Notes: generated by a model from the sequence alone, not told the origin. A stretch of DNA of 64,000 nucleotides from Anagrus nilaparvatae (GCA_022575985.1 JAKSXM010000147.1:24028001-24092000), one strand, 5' to 3'. Shown: positions 48,901-62,240, counted from the stretch's first letter. A program made the numbers and translations.

Positions 48901-50600
48901 AAAAATAAACCATTATCATATTAAAAAAAGAGTTTTGAAAAAGAAAGACTGTAAAAAAAAAAATATTACGAAGGTAAAAAAAAAAGGATAAGAAGCTGCG
49001 AAGGACGGCATTGTTGGTCGTCTCTGGGAACCGGTTAGTTATATATATTATGTACTTGATGAAAAAGAAAAAAAAATCGCACAAGTTCATCCTTATATGC
49101 GAGATAGGCAAAATTTTACACCGCGAATATTCACTGATGAGAGAGAATGAAAGTTTCACAGACTGGCCACTTGTGTACTTTTTTTCTCTACGTGTGTGTG
49201 AGTTGTAGGGCTGCAATGAAATCCATACCTGTACGCTGCATTTTGTATTTGAAAATTTGAACATTTTTTAACATGCAAAATAAATATTTTTTTAAAAGAA
49301 TATTTTAAAGCATTATTGGTATTACTTTATTATACAAGCTCTAATGGTTTTGTTTGATGAGAATCCGAGACAAGATAATTATAAGACTAAAATTCAAATG
49401 TTTTATTGCCAAAATTAACGTTTTTTTTTTTTAAATTCTCAAACTTAATTTACATGCTGCAAAAAATTTTTTTTAAATTTGGATGGATTACGTAACTTAT
49501 AAATACAGGCCTGTTATGTATAAATAAGAAAATAATGATCTTATAAAACCAAGTTATTTTTAGACGGGGTTCCAGTGGCACAAAAATAAAAACTATTCCC
49601 CACAGAGTAATTTGACTGATTGTGTGAATTTAAATATTAAACTAAATTTTACCAAAATCCTACAAACTTAAATAAAAATTCCCTTAGTAACCCAATTTTG
49701 ATGACGAACATATGAACTTGAAAAAAAAGTAAAAATTTAAATAGAAGAAATTTTAATAACGAAGATGATTTTTGATACTTTGTTTCGGAAGTGTAACTAC
49801 AAATGGTACACAGGAAGGAATAAATTATGTATACAGACTTCCTCATGGATTTCCTTTGACAATGAAATTCTTAAGGTCGATGCCAACATGTTTTTCCATT
49901 AAATTTTAGATTGTTTATTTAAATATAATTGAATTTAGATTTAAACAGTAGTAAAAAATTTTTGCAAAAATTGTTTTAAATAGATCAAAGCAAAGAGTCA
50001 AAATAATTAAAAAAAAAATATTTATTTTAATAAGATACTAAGATCCAGCTTATTTATAGTCATGTGATATATTAGACATGTGTATTATGTGTCATCATAA
50101 AGCATCATGAGTACAAACATACATTTTATATTATTATGCTTTTAAATTAAACTTCGTATATTTCAAAATTAAAAGACTTGATATTTATTCATATTAAATT
50201 ACACATAATTGAAACAGTGTTTTGTACAATTTATATTAAACTATTTCCCATATTTTTTAAAAAGCTAAATTATATTTTTTGGATTTTATTGTGGGAGATA
50301 CGCGATTTTGTATCTATCTGATTAGCTCTACAGGTATGATTATACATAGACTGATAGACAGGAAGCCCCTAATTTAGGTGATTTTTAGGAAACTATTTGG
50401 ATGACCTAAAATACACTACTCGCTGCTGAGATGACGAGTTTCTAAACCATAGGCCATGAATCCATTGTACCAACAGATTAAATGGAAAATGCCTGCTGAT
50501 TTCGAAAAGGCATTTAGGTGATTCTCTTAATATCAGACCAAATTTTACAAATTTTTATTTTACTAAAACGAACCCACAATAACCTATGCCAACCTATCTA
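46000..50600. other. gene-free A+T-rich DNA
   Basis: No exon chain or repeat family was recognised. Frames near 46120, 48848 (138 codons, Phe-rich) and 49649 on the minus strand are low-complexity and lack any domain. Confidence 0.5.
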
Positions 50601-50733
50601 AAGGGGGTATTTTAACCCAAAACCAGGCACGTAGCCAGTACTTTTTGTTCGGGGAGGGCTTCAAGGGGGGAGGCTCTAATGTAAATTTTCACCCTCCCAA
50701 CTGCATTTTACCCCCACTTTCGAAAAAAATTTA

Positions 50734-50747
50734 GGGGGGGGGGGGGG
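50734..50747 (+). repeat. 14-base G run
   Basis: An uninterrupted G tract sits in a G-rich patch (50650-50760) that also contains GGGGAGGGCTTCAAGGGGGG and C-rich blocks. It is unusual for this A+T-rich window and a possible assembly weak point. Confidence 0.7.
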
Positions 50748-51754
50748 TTAAAGCCGAAAACTATCCCAAAAATTAAATTTACTAGGCTAAAATACCTTTA
50801 GGCCTCGCTTCAGACTCACCCCTTTGGAAATATTCTATATTTGAAATATGCGTTTGCAATGGTAAAAAAAATATTTGTGTAGAATTTGGCCTGGCTTCAT
50901 TTTGGTCACTTGGGTGACTCAAATTTTGGGGGGATTGTACCTTTTAAAGCAATAAATTTGCTGAATTCTTTGGATCTGATACTTTTTTTGATAATTTTTT
51001 TTTCAAAATTTTTTGCATCTAAAAATAAAAAATATACCATTTTTTTTTCTTTTTGAACATAGTATCTCATTTTTTTATGAAAGTATGACTTTTTAAAATA
51101 TCATTTTTACACGATTTCTCGAATCTAATAGCTAATTTTTTGAAAATGCTGATCTCAATATTTTTGTCGTCAAAATATACACAAAGTATCATTAATTTTT
51201 TCTTTTTGGACATAGTACCTAATTTTTTTACATGGGAGTTTTAGTTTTTAGAAATTCATTATTATTAATTTATTCCTTAAATTAAAAAAATAATGAAAAC
51301 TATTAAAATATTAAATCATACAAATATATATACATTTTTACATAAATGTCATTGACCGCATTGAGTAAATAAATAAAATTGAAAATACTGATTCAGGTTT
51401 GTTTACATTGATAAATTTAATGTTACGCAATTTAAAATTATTTTATTTTATAATAATACAGGCATTGTAAAATGTACATTTTAACAATTTGAAATGTATT
51501 TAAAAACATTTTATTTAATAGTGACCAAAAATTGAAGAAAATCCGGGATCGTTTATTTTTCAAAAAAGATGGCCCTTAAAACGACAGCAATGTTAACTGT
51601 ATACAAAAATCACCTTTGTGGAATTAATGTATATTTTCGCCAAAAAAAATTAAAGTTTGAAGTATTTAACGCTATAGCGCCCAAAATAATAAAAAAATTG
51701 CAAAAAATACAAATTTTTGAAAAATATTGCTGTTTGAGCGACTTTTTGTTACAT

Positions 51755-52500
51755 TCACTAGATTTTCGGGGTCGCTGATCATAATTTGAAAATCAAATTT
51801 TTAAAATTCAAAACAGTGTACTCAAAATGAACTTTACTTAAAATTAAATAAAATTAAATAAAATTAATTTAAACCCCCGAAACGGGGGTGTTTTTGCTAT
51901 TTTCGTACTTTTAGCATTCAGGGTATGCCCATATATAGGTTTTTTGCGTCGCTAATCAAGAATTTCGACTTCTTTTTCATAAAAAATCAATATTTCGCCC
52001 TTAAAATAGCTAAAAATATGCTAAAAATATGCCCTAATATGGGCATATCCTGGACGCTCAAAGAGCAAAAATAACAAAAATACCCCTTTTAGGCGTAGTT
52101 TTAGCTATTTTAAGGGTGAAATATTGATTATTTTTAAAAAAGAAGTAGAAATTCTTGATCAGCAGCCCAAAAAACGTGTAAGAACATACTTTGGACGCTC
52201 AAAGTGCAAAAATAGCAAAAACACCCCTTTTAGGGGTAATGTTAGATATTTTAAGGGTGAAATATTGAATATTTATGAAAAAGGTGTCGAAATTCTTGAT
52301 TAGCGACCCAAAAAACCTTTATATGGATATATCCTGCAGGCTAAAAGTACGAAAATATCAAAAACACCCCCTTTTCGGGGGTAGTTTTAGCCAATTTAGG
52401 GATGAAATTTTAATTATTTTCGTGTTCAGCGACAAAAAAAACCTATAATAGAGCAAGTCTGGTGTTCGCCAGTGATAATACAACCAAACCCGTATTTTGA
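51755..52500. repeat. GGGTCGCTGATC repeat family, head-to-head copy
   Basis: Subrepeats at 51755-52015 are in plus orientation (GGGTCGCTGATC, CAATATTTCGCCCTTAAAAT). Those from about 52085 to 52500 are in minus orientation (GGGTGAAATATTGA, GATCAGCAGCCCAAAAAACG). The block ends with the inverse of the family start, GTTCGCCAGTGATAATACAA, then CCAAACCCGTATTTTGACTG. The copy is therefore an inverted pair. Confidence 0.75.
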
Positions 52501-54162
52501 CTGGAGTACCACCCCTATCCACCTTTTAAGGGTTGTAAATAGGGCCAAAATGAATGAGACCTCAATGTATATGAAGCTTATTTAAATTTACATAAAAAAT
52601 ATTATTTTCAAACGTTTTTCAATAAAATTTGATACTTTTTTCATTGATTTTTCCAAACATTTCCTAATGATGCCTGACCTACCCCTTTCACCCCCATTTT
52701 TAGGGTATTTTTAAGGGTTGTAGGTGAAAACTAATGTCAGATTCTGAAAGAGCGTGAAATTTTACTATTAGGATGAACTTTTTAGACACTTTTTATCTAG
52801 AAGGGAATATATTTATTTTTGCTCACTTTCAAAACTCTCCGCCCTGGCGTTAATGAGTTAACTTTGTTCCCGCATTCATTTTAAGATTTACTTTTAATAT
52901 TTCATGAAGGAAAACTTCAGGGATCACCATGAACATTCGTTGTCTTTTCAATGTTATCCCTATATTTTTTTTTATTATAATAAGTACTCGTCTAAGAATC
53001 AAAATTTTTAATAATAAATCAAGCAAAAGTAATGAAAAAAAATTGCTTATAATTTCAAAACTTTTTGACTACAATATGTAAGTCAGAAATCAAATCTTAA
53101 AATTGAAGATTGCTAATAATTTGGGTGTTTCTGAATTTAATAAAATATTGACCAAATTAACTGTATCTGAACTTATTTGCTTTTGAATAAGTAATAAAGA
53201 AGTCAAGAATGTATAGAGTAAACAGTGTTGTGCATCAACCCTTAAAAATAGACAAAAAACTTGTAAAAAATTAAACAAAAACATAACAATAAAGTCAGTT
53301 GAACAATCTTAAACTATTAAAGTTTACAGCGACACTTGAAACGCCTCTCGTTTATAAAGACGTAAAAATAAATTTTGATGTTTGTAAACATACAATAAGA
53401 GAAATCTTTTCGAAATTATACATCGAATCCCCCCAAAAAATAATGTTATGTTACAACAATTCCGCGGTCTCATATTTATAAACTCGAGATTGAATTTTAA
53501 TGTTAATAACTTTAGTCTTCTCTAGTATTAAATAAGACCCAAAAGAAAGGGCCATCATCATTCTCTGCGTAGACTAACATGTATAAAAATTTTTTTATTT
53601 CTTTTTGACCCCATGTCATGTGCTATTTTAATATACACGTATATGCATACACTGAAAAAGCTGAATTAGATGCACTTGTTTTTTTTTACTTTTACTTTTG
53701 CATATTTATATATTTTTGATTTATATGAACACATTAAAAAGTATTACTAGAATTTCAAATGCTCAATGGTGGTCAATTCTTTAGCCACATGTAACAAGGT
53801 TTATAGACTTTTATTGTTATAATTATTATACTTGTGTATACATACTCGTTTTTATGAGCCTAATAAAATATAAAAACTTGATACTGTAATTGTAGCAAGT
53901 GTTTTTTTTTATTGTCTTAAGATTGTATAAATAATTGTGGGTTTTTGTTGTTAATTATCTAAACATTATATCATTTCTATTCAAATCTTCAGTAAAACCA
54001 GTTATTTTGAGTTTTTGGGCAAAAATTAAATTACTTGTATTTTTTTGATTCTGGTAAGCTAAAGTAAGCCTTAAATGCATTTTAACAATGGCGTTATTTT
54101 CTCTTCTCTTCATATTTCTCTTTCTGTATATTTTCGAATATAAGGGGGGCCACATTCCATAT

Positions 54163-55421
54163 ATATGTTACCGTTAGAGTCCGCTCTCCCGATAATGTTA
54201 ACATTAACCAGTTAAAGTTAACTTTAGCGAAGCGTTTTAGTTAAAGCCCACGAAAACGATTAAAATGAATAAAAATATAACATTAGCGGCTTCATGTTCG
54301 TTAAAGTTAACTTTAACCAAGCCGTGTTAGTTAAAGTCCATGAAGGAAATAAAACAAAAAATTTTACTATAGTAAATGCTGCTGCTATAAATTATACCTT
54401 CAAATAAAAAATGCTGAACAGATTTATTTTTTTAAATAAAATACGTTTAATACATGGTTAGATTCAATACCAACTTTAAATTTTTTATGGGTTTAAAACG
54501 TAATTAAGTGCATCCTCGCGCCCCCCCCCCCCCCCGGCTAACCTAACCTAACCTAGCCCTAGGGGTGCCTTATAACGAGGACGGTTATAAAAAACATAAA
54601 AATTGGCGCATGGGGCCTTCGGCCCCCCTTGCCCTTAGTACAACAGTACATACTATTAAAAATTAAATCAAATTTCAAATTTTGGGAGTTGACCCATTTT
54701 TTTTTTATTACATGAAACAAATTTTAGGAATGTATTGCGTAATAGTAATAATAATAATGTGTGTTTTTTTTAGAATTTTTTTTTAAACTAATTTTACATA
54801 TTTTATAAACTAAGTGAAAAAAAAATTTTATTACTTTCAAAGAAATAAGGAAAGTATAATAAATGTAAATGCAAATCAAAAGGTGTTCTGTGCAATTCTA
54901 AATGCCATCAAAGTTTACCATGTTTCAATAAATAATATTAAAATTGGATATATGTAATAATAAAATAAAAATTTTAATTAAAAAATATAATACAAATATT
55001 TTTTTTTGATTTTTTTTTTTTGAAAAAAAAATTTTATGAAAATTAAAAACTCAATAATAAATTTGAATTGTTGTAATAAAATAAAACAATTTAATTTTAA
55101 AAAAACATTGAGATTTGCCTGATATTTAATATTCAAATAAAAATTATTTAAAAAAATATATCTGTTCAGTATTTTTTATTTGAAGCTATAGCTCAAGGTC
55201 GAAGCATTTACTATAGTAAGTTTTTTGTGTTTTATTCTCTACATGGACTTTAACTAACAGGGTTTGGTTAAAGTTAACTTTAACGAATATGAAGCCGCTA
55301 ATGTTATATTTTTATTCATTTTAATCGTTTTCGTGGACTTTAACCAAAACGCTTCGCTAAAGTTAACTTTAACTGGTTAATGTTAACATTATCGGGAGAG
55401 TGGACTTTAACGGCAACATAT
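54163..55421. mobile_element. 1.26 kb DNA-transposon-like element with ~280 bp terminal inverted repeats
   Basis: The left end ATATGTTACCGTTAGAGTCC, then GCTCTCCCGATAATGTTAAC, is inverted at the right end, finishing GGACTTTAACGGCAACATAT. The arms extend inward to about 54443 and 55141 and contain repeated AGTTAAAGTTAACTTTA words, themselves palindromic. The interior of about 700 bp has no open transposase frame, a 15-base C run and a CCTAA triplet repeat. It is non-autonomous. Confidence 0.92.
54521..54556 (+). repeat. C15 tract followed by (CCTAA)3-like telomere motif
   Basis: Fifteen C bases are followed by GGCTAACCTAACCTAACCTAG. CCTAA is the complement of the insect telomere repeat TTAGG. 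It lies inside the 1.26 kb foldback element and is far too short to be a telomere. Confidence 0.7.
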
Positions 55422-55739
55422 ACATATATAAATAAATTATTATGATGATTTTGACTCCCAAGCAGAGTATTGTTGTTTCCATATACAGATTTTCGCACAC
55501 CAAGTTTATTCGTCATTTGCATTAAATGTTTTTTTTTGTAATGAGTGTATAGTAAAATAATTTTACTTTTTTCTTAATTTTTACTTATGTTTACGTTTTA
55601 TTACTACAATCCATGTTTAAATTAAAGCGTTTAAGGGCTGATTTTTCTAATTTAATGGTGTTTGAATCAGTTTCCATGCTTAAGACCTTTGAGTACTTAA
55701 TTAACAACTCCAAGAACCTATATGTTGGAATAAATCTTT

Positions 55740-56530
55740 GAAAATTGGTATTTTTTGACCCACGATACCAAACCTAACCTAAGTAGTAGCATCCGAAAAG
55801 TTATCAAATAGTTACTGATTGCCGTTGGAATTAGACCTCTAGGCCACGACAGGCCTCCGAAAACCTAAAACCATTTTTTTGGGGTTTTTTAGATCTTATT
55901 TAATTTCTCCCATCCATAAACAGATACTACTCTACTCATAGGCTAGAAAACTTTTCAAGAAAAATTTTTTTTTGGGCCTGTAGAACCTCTTTAAGACCCC
56001 AAAATAATTTTGAATTTTTCGAAAATCGGTATTTTGAACATAGAAAAATATACCCCTCATAAATTTTTTTTTATAGTTGTGGATTTAAAATATTTTAACC
56101 ATATTTTTTAATTTTTCAGAAAATCTTCAGGAGTTGGAACCACTTTCTAATACCCGAAAATTCAAAATCTAAGACATAAGGCGCGGGTAAACGACGGTAA
56201 AAGAATAGGACGATTGGGACTGCAGAATGAGATAGATAAAAATGAGATTGATGAAAATAATTTTAATTACTATGTCTTTACATTTTTGGTATTATAATAA
56301 ATTGTTTAACATAGAAAATGTGTAGCAGTTTTAAAAGCGCGGGTAAACGACAGTATACAATATTGAATTTTTGGGTATTAGAAAGAGCCCCCCCCTCCCA
56401 AGACATTTGCTAAAAAATTAAAAAATATAATTTTTCACCCCACCATCAGGACTATAAAAAAAATATAAGAGTGGTATATTTTTTATATTCAAAATACCGA
56501 TTTTCGAAAAATAAGATCTTAAAAACCCAA
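55740..56530. repeat. dispersed repeat (family C), copy 2, with internal inverted arms
   Basis: It matches 43890-44590 in order: ACCAAACCTAACCTAAGTAG, ATTAGACCTCTAGGCCACGA, CTACTCATAGGCTAGAAAAC and two GCGCGGGTAAACGACGGTA-like words. In addition, the segment 55970-56165 (GGGCCTGTAGAACCTCTTTA through GGAACCACTTTCTAATACCC) is the inverse of the segment at 56360-56530 and of 44400-44590. Copy 2 is therefore flanked by an inverted duplication. Confidence 0.75.
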
Positions 56531-56539
56531 CAAATCAAT

Positions 56540-59301
56540 TTTGACAACTTTTTTCATGAATTTTCAAAAAAAATTTGAGATTTTCGATTTTTCATAAATT
56601 CAATAAAATTTTACTAATTTTTTGCAAATAGACTATACTTTTTTTAATTTCTGGAAGTTACATTTATAAAATCCAATAAAGACAAGCGAAAAAATTTTTA
56701 AACAGCAGAAATTCTTTGGTGCCTTGAATGTAGACAAACGGTATCGATAATTTGAAAGCATTTGAATAAAACACCCTCCTCCATAAAGCTTGCAGAGTAA
56801 ACACTTAGGTTATTTTTGCTATATCATAAGGGATGCTCCTGTCAACAACGCACCAGGCTTCCACGCAGTAACATCGGATAGGGGAATTAATCATGGATTA
56901 TGGCCTATTTTTAGAATGTTTTCTTTATGTTTTGATTCCAAAATTCAATTAATTATTTTCGCAAAAAAAGCACATATAGATCCAAACTAGACTGTGATAA
57001 TATAATGCCATACATATTTTTGCTTTCATAATTTCATAATATAAGATATACACGTGACAATTATAAAAAAGTGTATTATTACCCAGTGTATTAAATTCTA
57101 TACACTTTCATGAGCATACAATATGCAAAAACACTTGAAAATTTTGTAAAACGAAAGTGCGTATGAAATTTCAATAAGATACACACAGTGCTTTCTAATC
57201 TAAAAAATAAACAAACATATCAATAAAAACAAAATGTAAAAAATCATATAGACATAATTCTCATGGGAAAATTAATAATATATAAATCCAAAATATTATT
57301 AAGTACACATCAGGTACAAAAAAAATAATTCTACATGTATAAAAAACACAGTTCAACAGGCAAATATCAAAGAATCTTCCTCTATCAAAAAAAATGAAAC
57401 AGTAGAGAAGGGCATTAGTAAAAAAAGAATGAAAGAATCGATATCAAAAATGGCAAAAGGGAGTCGTATAAAAATGCAATCCTTAAACATTGAAATGAAT
57501 TTCCCCATGTACGTACAAGGGAAGTTATAATACATAGTTGACCATTGCGAGTATTATACGTGGGGAACTAAAAAAAAAAAAAACTCCGACTGATCCTCGA
57601 CGATCCCATTGTCCTTGCTTTATAGAAAGAACAAATGTCGCTATTTTTCTGTACAACAAACTCACACATACATACATGAGAACCCATCTTTTTTTAATTT
57701 ATATTAGAGTTGTGCATTAAAATGTGTGCGAAATATATATAGAAGCACATATGGGACCCCTATTTTGAGACTCGAAACTTTTAGCATGTATGGATTGTAG
57801 ACAAGTCAAGACTTGCCATTTCCTTTATTTTTAAATATTACATTATATGCACCCTTTTTTATGCATGTGTTTTTGAATACATGCATAATAATTATTATTG
57901 ATAATTTTTCAATAACCTGCGTATATTTAATTATGTAACACTTGCTTTTTACTCTTTTTTTCCTTATTTTTTTATTGCATGTTCAATTCACGATTACATA
58001 ATTATTTGATATTTTTACTATTCAGTTTATCTGTCAAATTTTTGCAGAGTAATCCAGATAGTTCGTGAATTATAAGGGATTATATTAAATTTTTGCAAAA
58101 AAATGAAATGCTACAAAATTTTTTTTGTGACTATATTGAGAAAACATATTTAGAAAAATTGATGCCAAAATTTGCTTTATAGATATCCAAATCACTAATT
58201 AAAATTATTATATTATAGTCATTGAGAGATATAGTCATTATAAAAGGTACGCGAGGTACGCTTACCCAAAGATTTGGTCTTCTTTGTGTAACAGATTTCT
58301 TGTAAAAATCGAAACTCCTCGAAAAAGTTCTGTAGTTACAGTTTTGAATCTCGGAAGCTTTCTTGACTATATGAAAACTGACCCAACTCAAACAAAAAAC
58401 TCGAAATTTAGAGTACTCATTTCGACATTCGGGTAGCTCCACTACCCTAGTTTAAAGTGTCTTCTAATTCAAAAAAAACATTTATTTCGCAGGAAAATTA
58501 AATAAAAAAAATTTTTACTTAATATTTAGCCACAAAGAGCGAAGAAGCTGTATCATTATATCATCTGCCATACTTAGCACTAAAAATATTTAATTTTCTT
58601 AGTTTTTGATTTCCCTGTATCAACTTTTCAAAAAATTTATAAAATTTATTGAAAACTTTTGCTATTAATTTTCCAATTCCTTCAGATGACAAGAAAATGA
58701 AGCCCATATTTCAAAACAAAATTAATAAAATTTAAGTGTTTAAACATATAATTATAAGCCTTATAACTTGACATCTAAAGGTAAGTTAATTGTTATGATT
58801 TCTCATGCATATACAGTTACGAATCACCCTAATGCAATTTTATATATTTTTTTATCCAACTTTTCATCATTGTTATAAAGTAAAAAAAAAAAAACAGGTG
58901 CTTTGTATACGTGTTGTTATTTGCACCTGGAGATAAAGATGACAAGCTTGGTTAAGTTTTATGTAAAAATATCCAAGTACTATTTGAAAAATTTGTTGAC
59001 CTTACTTATTTTAAAAATGAAAATTTTAGGTATTAATTGTTTACTTCAAATGAGAATAATATTTTTAATAAGAAAATAACAAGAAAGTAAAAAAAATTTT
59101 CTACCTGTGTCTAAAATAATGAAATTCTGAATTGTATAAATGAATATTTATAAATTTAACTGGTTTTGTGATTTGGATTAAAAGAAGAGAAGAAACTTTT
59201 AGGTCACCAAACCTTTAAATATTTTTAGGGATGATTTCCTTTATTGTAACAAAAAGAGCTCTTTCTCGAGCAACCCTTGTCAATGAATAGAGTAATACAC
59301 A

Positions 59302-59332
<31 letters not shown>

Positions 59333-59900
59333 AATAGAACTATTTTAATGTATGATTTTTTCCCTCAACATTCACATCAGTCAAATTAAAATTAAAACTT
59401 TTTCAGGACAAATATTGTTGTCGTGTTAAATACTTTCAAATTTAAGGGAAGCAATGCTTTTTAATCCAAGAATGATTTACAAGCTCAAAAAGTAAATCTA
59501 AATTGGTTTTAATATAAAAAAATCAGTTCTTAAAATATTTCATTAAATTATATCACTTTGTTTCAGTAGATTAAGGCACTAGTGGAATTTTTTCAGTTGC
59601 AGTAATAAAAATTCTCTTTGTAAAATCGGACTGTTTTACGTTAAAAATGTTATGCAAATGTCATGAAAGCTTTAATAAAAACACAGCAAAATTATATGCA
59701 CTATGCTTCCTCGAGCGATCATATGAGTTTAAAGTTTTTAACATTTATGCATCATATCTGAGAAATAAAGTGAATTAAATCTAAATCCCATACAAAAAAT
59801 TAAGCATTAAGTTAAAAAAGAATGGAGTTTTTTTTATTTTTTGACGGACAATACTTAAATACAAAAAATACAAAAAAATGAGAAACAATGAATTTCTTCA
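56540..59900. other. intergenic DNA, no gene seen
   Basis: Short frames at 56790-56990 (plus) and 58131-58442 (minus, 103 codons) have mixed composition but no motif, start context or splice support. A 24-base T run lies near 59309-59332. Confidence 0.5.
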
Positions 59901-59930
59901 AACTAGAACTAGAACTAGGAAAAAATTAGA

Positions 59931-62240
59931 TACTACGTCCAAAAAGAAAAAAAAACGCTGCCAAGTAAATGGCACTATGGTTCCTCATTAACAATAACAA
60001 AATGTTCTTAATAGTCTATTTTACCCAGTAAAAACGATAATTCTAGATATTAGTACTTTCATAGAAAAAAAATTAATTACTACGTCCCAAAAGAAAAAAA
60101 ATATTGCTATTTTTTAAATTTTTTTATGTAAAAAAATTTGAGAAAAAAATTTTCAAAAAATTAAGTATCAATTGGAGATATCGAGTTATAACCATATTTT
60201 CAGATGTTGGTACTTTCATAGTAAAAAATTAGGTACTAAATTCAAAAAGAAAGAAAATATTGCTGTTTTTTTAAATTTTTTTTATGCGAAAAATTTTGAG
60301 AAAAATTTAAAAAAGAAATGAGTATCAGATTCGAAATATAGAGTAAAAACCATACTTTCAGATATCAGTACTTTCTTAGAAAAAAAATTAGATACTACGT
60401 CCAAAAATAAAAAAAATAATAGTGTTTTTTTTAAATTTTTTTTATGCACAAAGTATTAGGAAAAAAATTTTCAAAAAATTGAGTATCAGATTCGAGATAT
60501 AGAGTAAAAACCATTATTAAATTATAATTTATAGGTACTACGTTCAAAAAGAAAAAAATTTTGAAAAAATTAAGTATCAGATCCAAAAAATTACTATAAA
60601 CGAGGTTCCTAAAACTATTACTCCTATAGAAATAAATTATGTACTACGTCCAAAGAGAAAAAAAATTTCGTGTTATTTGTATTTTTTGTGAACAAAATTT
60701 TGGCAAAAAATTTTAAAATAATTAATTTTCAGATACGAATTATCAAGCAAAAACCATTATTTCAGATATAATTACTTTCATAAAAATACTAAGGTATTAC
60801 ATCCAAATTAAAAACAAAAAGTAGTTTGAAATTTTTTAATAAAAACATTTTTGAAAAAAAAATTAGGTGTTAATACCATAATAGTAATCAGACCCCAAAA
60901 AAACGACTAACAATGTACTCCAGTCAAAATACGGGTTTGGTTGTATTTTCACTGGCGAACACGAGATTTGCTCTATTATAGGTTTTTTGGGTCGCTGTAC
61001 ACGAAAATCGGGGTCATTTGACAGAGAAATTGGGGCTTCACCCTTAAATTTGCAAAAACTACCCCCAAAAAGGGGTTCTTTATACATATTTGCAATTTGA
61101 GCGCTCAGATTGTCACCATACGGGTTTTTTGGGTCGCTGATCAAGAATTTCGACTCCTTTTTCATAAATAATCAATATTTCACCCCTAAATTGGCTAAAA
61201 ATTCACCCCCAAGGGGGTGTTTTCCTATTTTACCACTTTGAGCATCTAGGATATATCCATATAGGTTTTTTGGGTCGCTAATCAAGAATTTCGACTCCTT
61301 TTTCACAAATAATCAATATTTCACCCCTAAATTGGTTAAAACTCCCCCCCCCCAAGGGGGTGTTTTGCTATTTCGCACTTTGAGCATCCAGGATATATCC
61401 ATATAGGTTTTTTGGGTCGCTAATCAAGAATTTTGACTTATTTTTCATGAATAATCAATATTTCACCGCTAAATTGGCTAAAATGAAAGGATATGTCGAT
61501 AATAGACATGGAACACGATTAATTATTTGTTTTATATGTTCTTCACAAAATTTGTTTAGTTATATGTTTCAAACCTCGGCTTCGCCTCGGAAGGTAATTT
61601 ACGTACGATTTGGGCCATTCTTTACTTTTCTGGACACGAGCCGTAAACATACTATTTAAAAAAATTAGGTATCAGACCCAAAAAACTGACTAATAAAGGT
61701 ATTCCTAAAACTAATACATTCATAGAAAAAATTTTGCTACTATCTCAAAAAGGAATACCATGGAGCTTAGTTTGTACTTATTTATGGAAAAATTGGGAGA
61801 AAAAAATTTTAAATAAATTAGGTATCAGACCCAAAAAATCGATTAAAAACGGTATTTCTAAAACTAGTACATTCATAGAAAATTTTGGTACTATCTCAAA
61901 AAGGAATAAAATTGGAGCTTTTTATTAACTTTCATTGCAAAAGTTTTGAGAAAAATATTTTTAAATAAATTAGGCATCAGACCCAAAAAATCGACTCAAA
62001 GCGGTATTCCTAAAACAAGTACATCCATAGAAAAAATTTTAGTACTATCTTGAGAAGGAAAAAAATGGAGCTTTTCTTTTATACATTTTATTGCAAAAAA
62101 TTTTGAGAAAAAAATTTTAATAAATTAGGTATCAGACCCAATAAATCGACGATTAAAAATGGTATTTCTAAAACTAATATCTTCATAGAAAAATATTAGG
62201 TACTACGTCTGAAAACAAAAAAAAGATTGGCGTTTTTTGC
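59931..62240 (+). repeat. satellite-like array, ~150 bp unit, interrupted by another repeat
   Basis: The word TACTACGTCCAAAAAGAAAA or a variant begins at 59931, 60078, 60234, 60393, 60537, 60642 and 60795. After an interruption, TACTATCTCAAAAAGGAA-type variants begin at about 61737, 61889, 62043 and 62201. Spacing is mostly 144-159 bp. Units also share AGTATCAGA(C/T)CCAAAAAA, a TAAAAACCAT/GGTATT stretch and ACTTTCATAGAAAAA. Frames at 61734-61928 are array-derived. Confidence 0.85.
60913..61655 (+). mobile_element. GGGTCGCTGATC element inserted in the satellite array
   Basis: The element starts TACTCCAGTCAAAATACGGG, then TTTGGTTGTATTTTCACTGG, and carries four subrepeats with GGGTTTTTTGGGTCGCT and AATCAATATTTCACCCCTAA. 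It ends with the GGCTTCGCCTCGGAAGG and ACACGAGCCGTAAACATACT family (61570-61655). Satellite sequence flanks it on both sides (ATCAGACCCCAAAAAAACGA on the left, ATCAGACCCAAAAAACTGAC on the right), so it entered a pre-existing array. Confidence 0.75.

Noticed and set aside
48848..49264. 138-codon open frame on the minus strand
   Set aside because: Phe/Lys-rich low complexity from A/T tracts, no domain, overlaps another frame on the opposite strand.
54536..54560. Telomere or subtelomere
   Set aside because: Only about three CCTAA units inside a transposon-like element; not a chromosome end.
58131..58442. 103-codon open frame on the minus strand
   Set aside because: Composition is slightly more protein-like, but there is no recognisable motif, no splice signals and no neighbours; not reported as a gene.
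59931..62240. CRISPR array
   Set aside because: Eukaryotic context; units are long, diverged satellites without short identical repeats and unique spacers.
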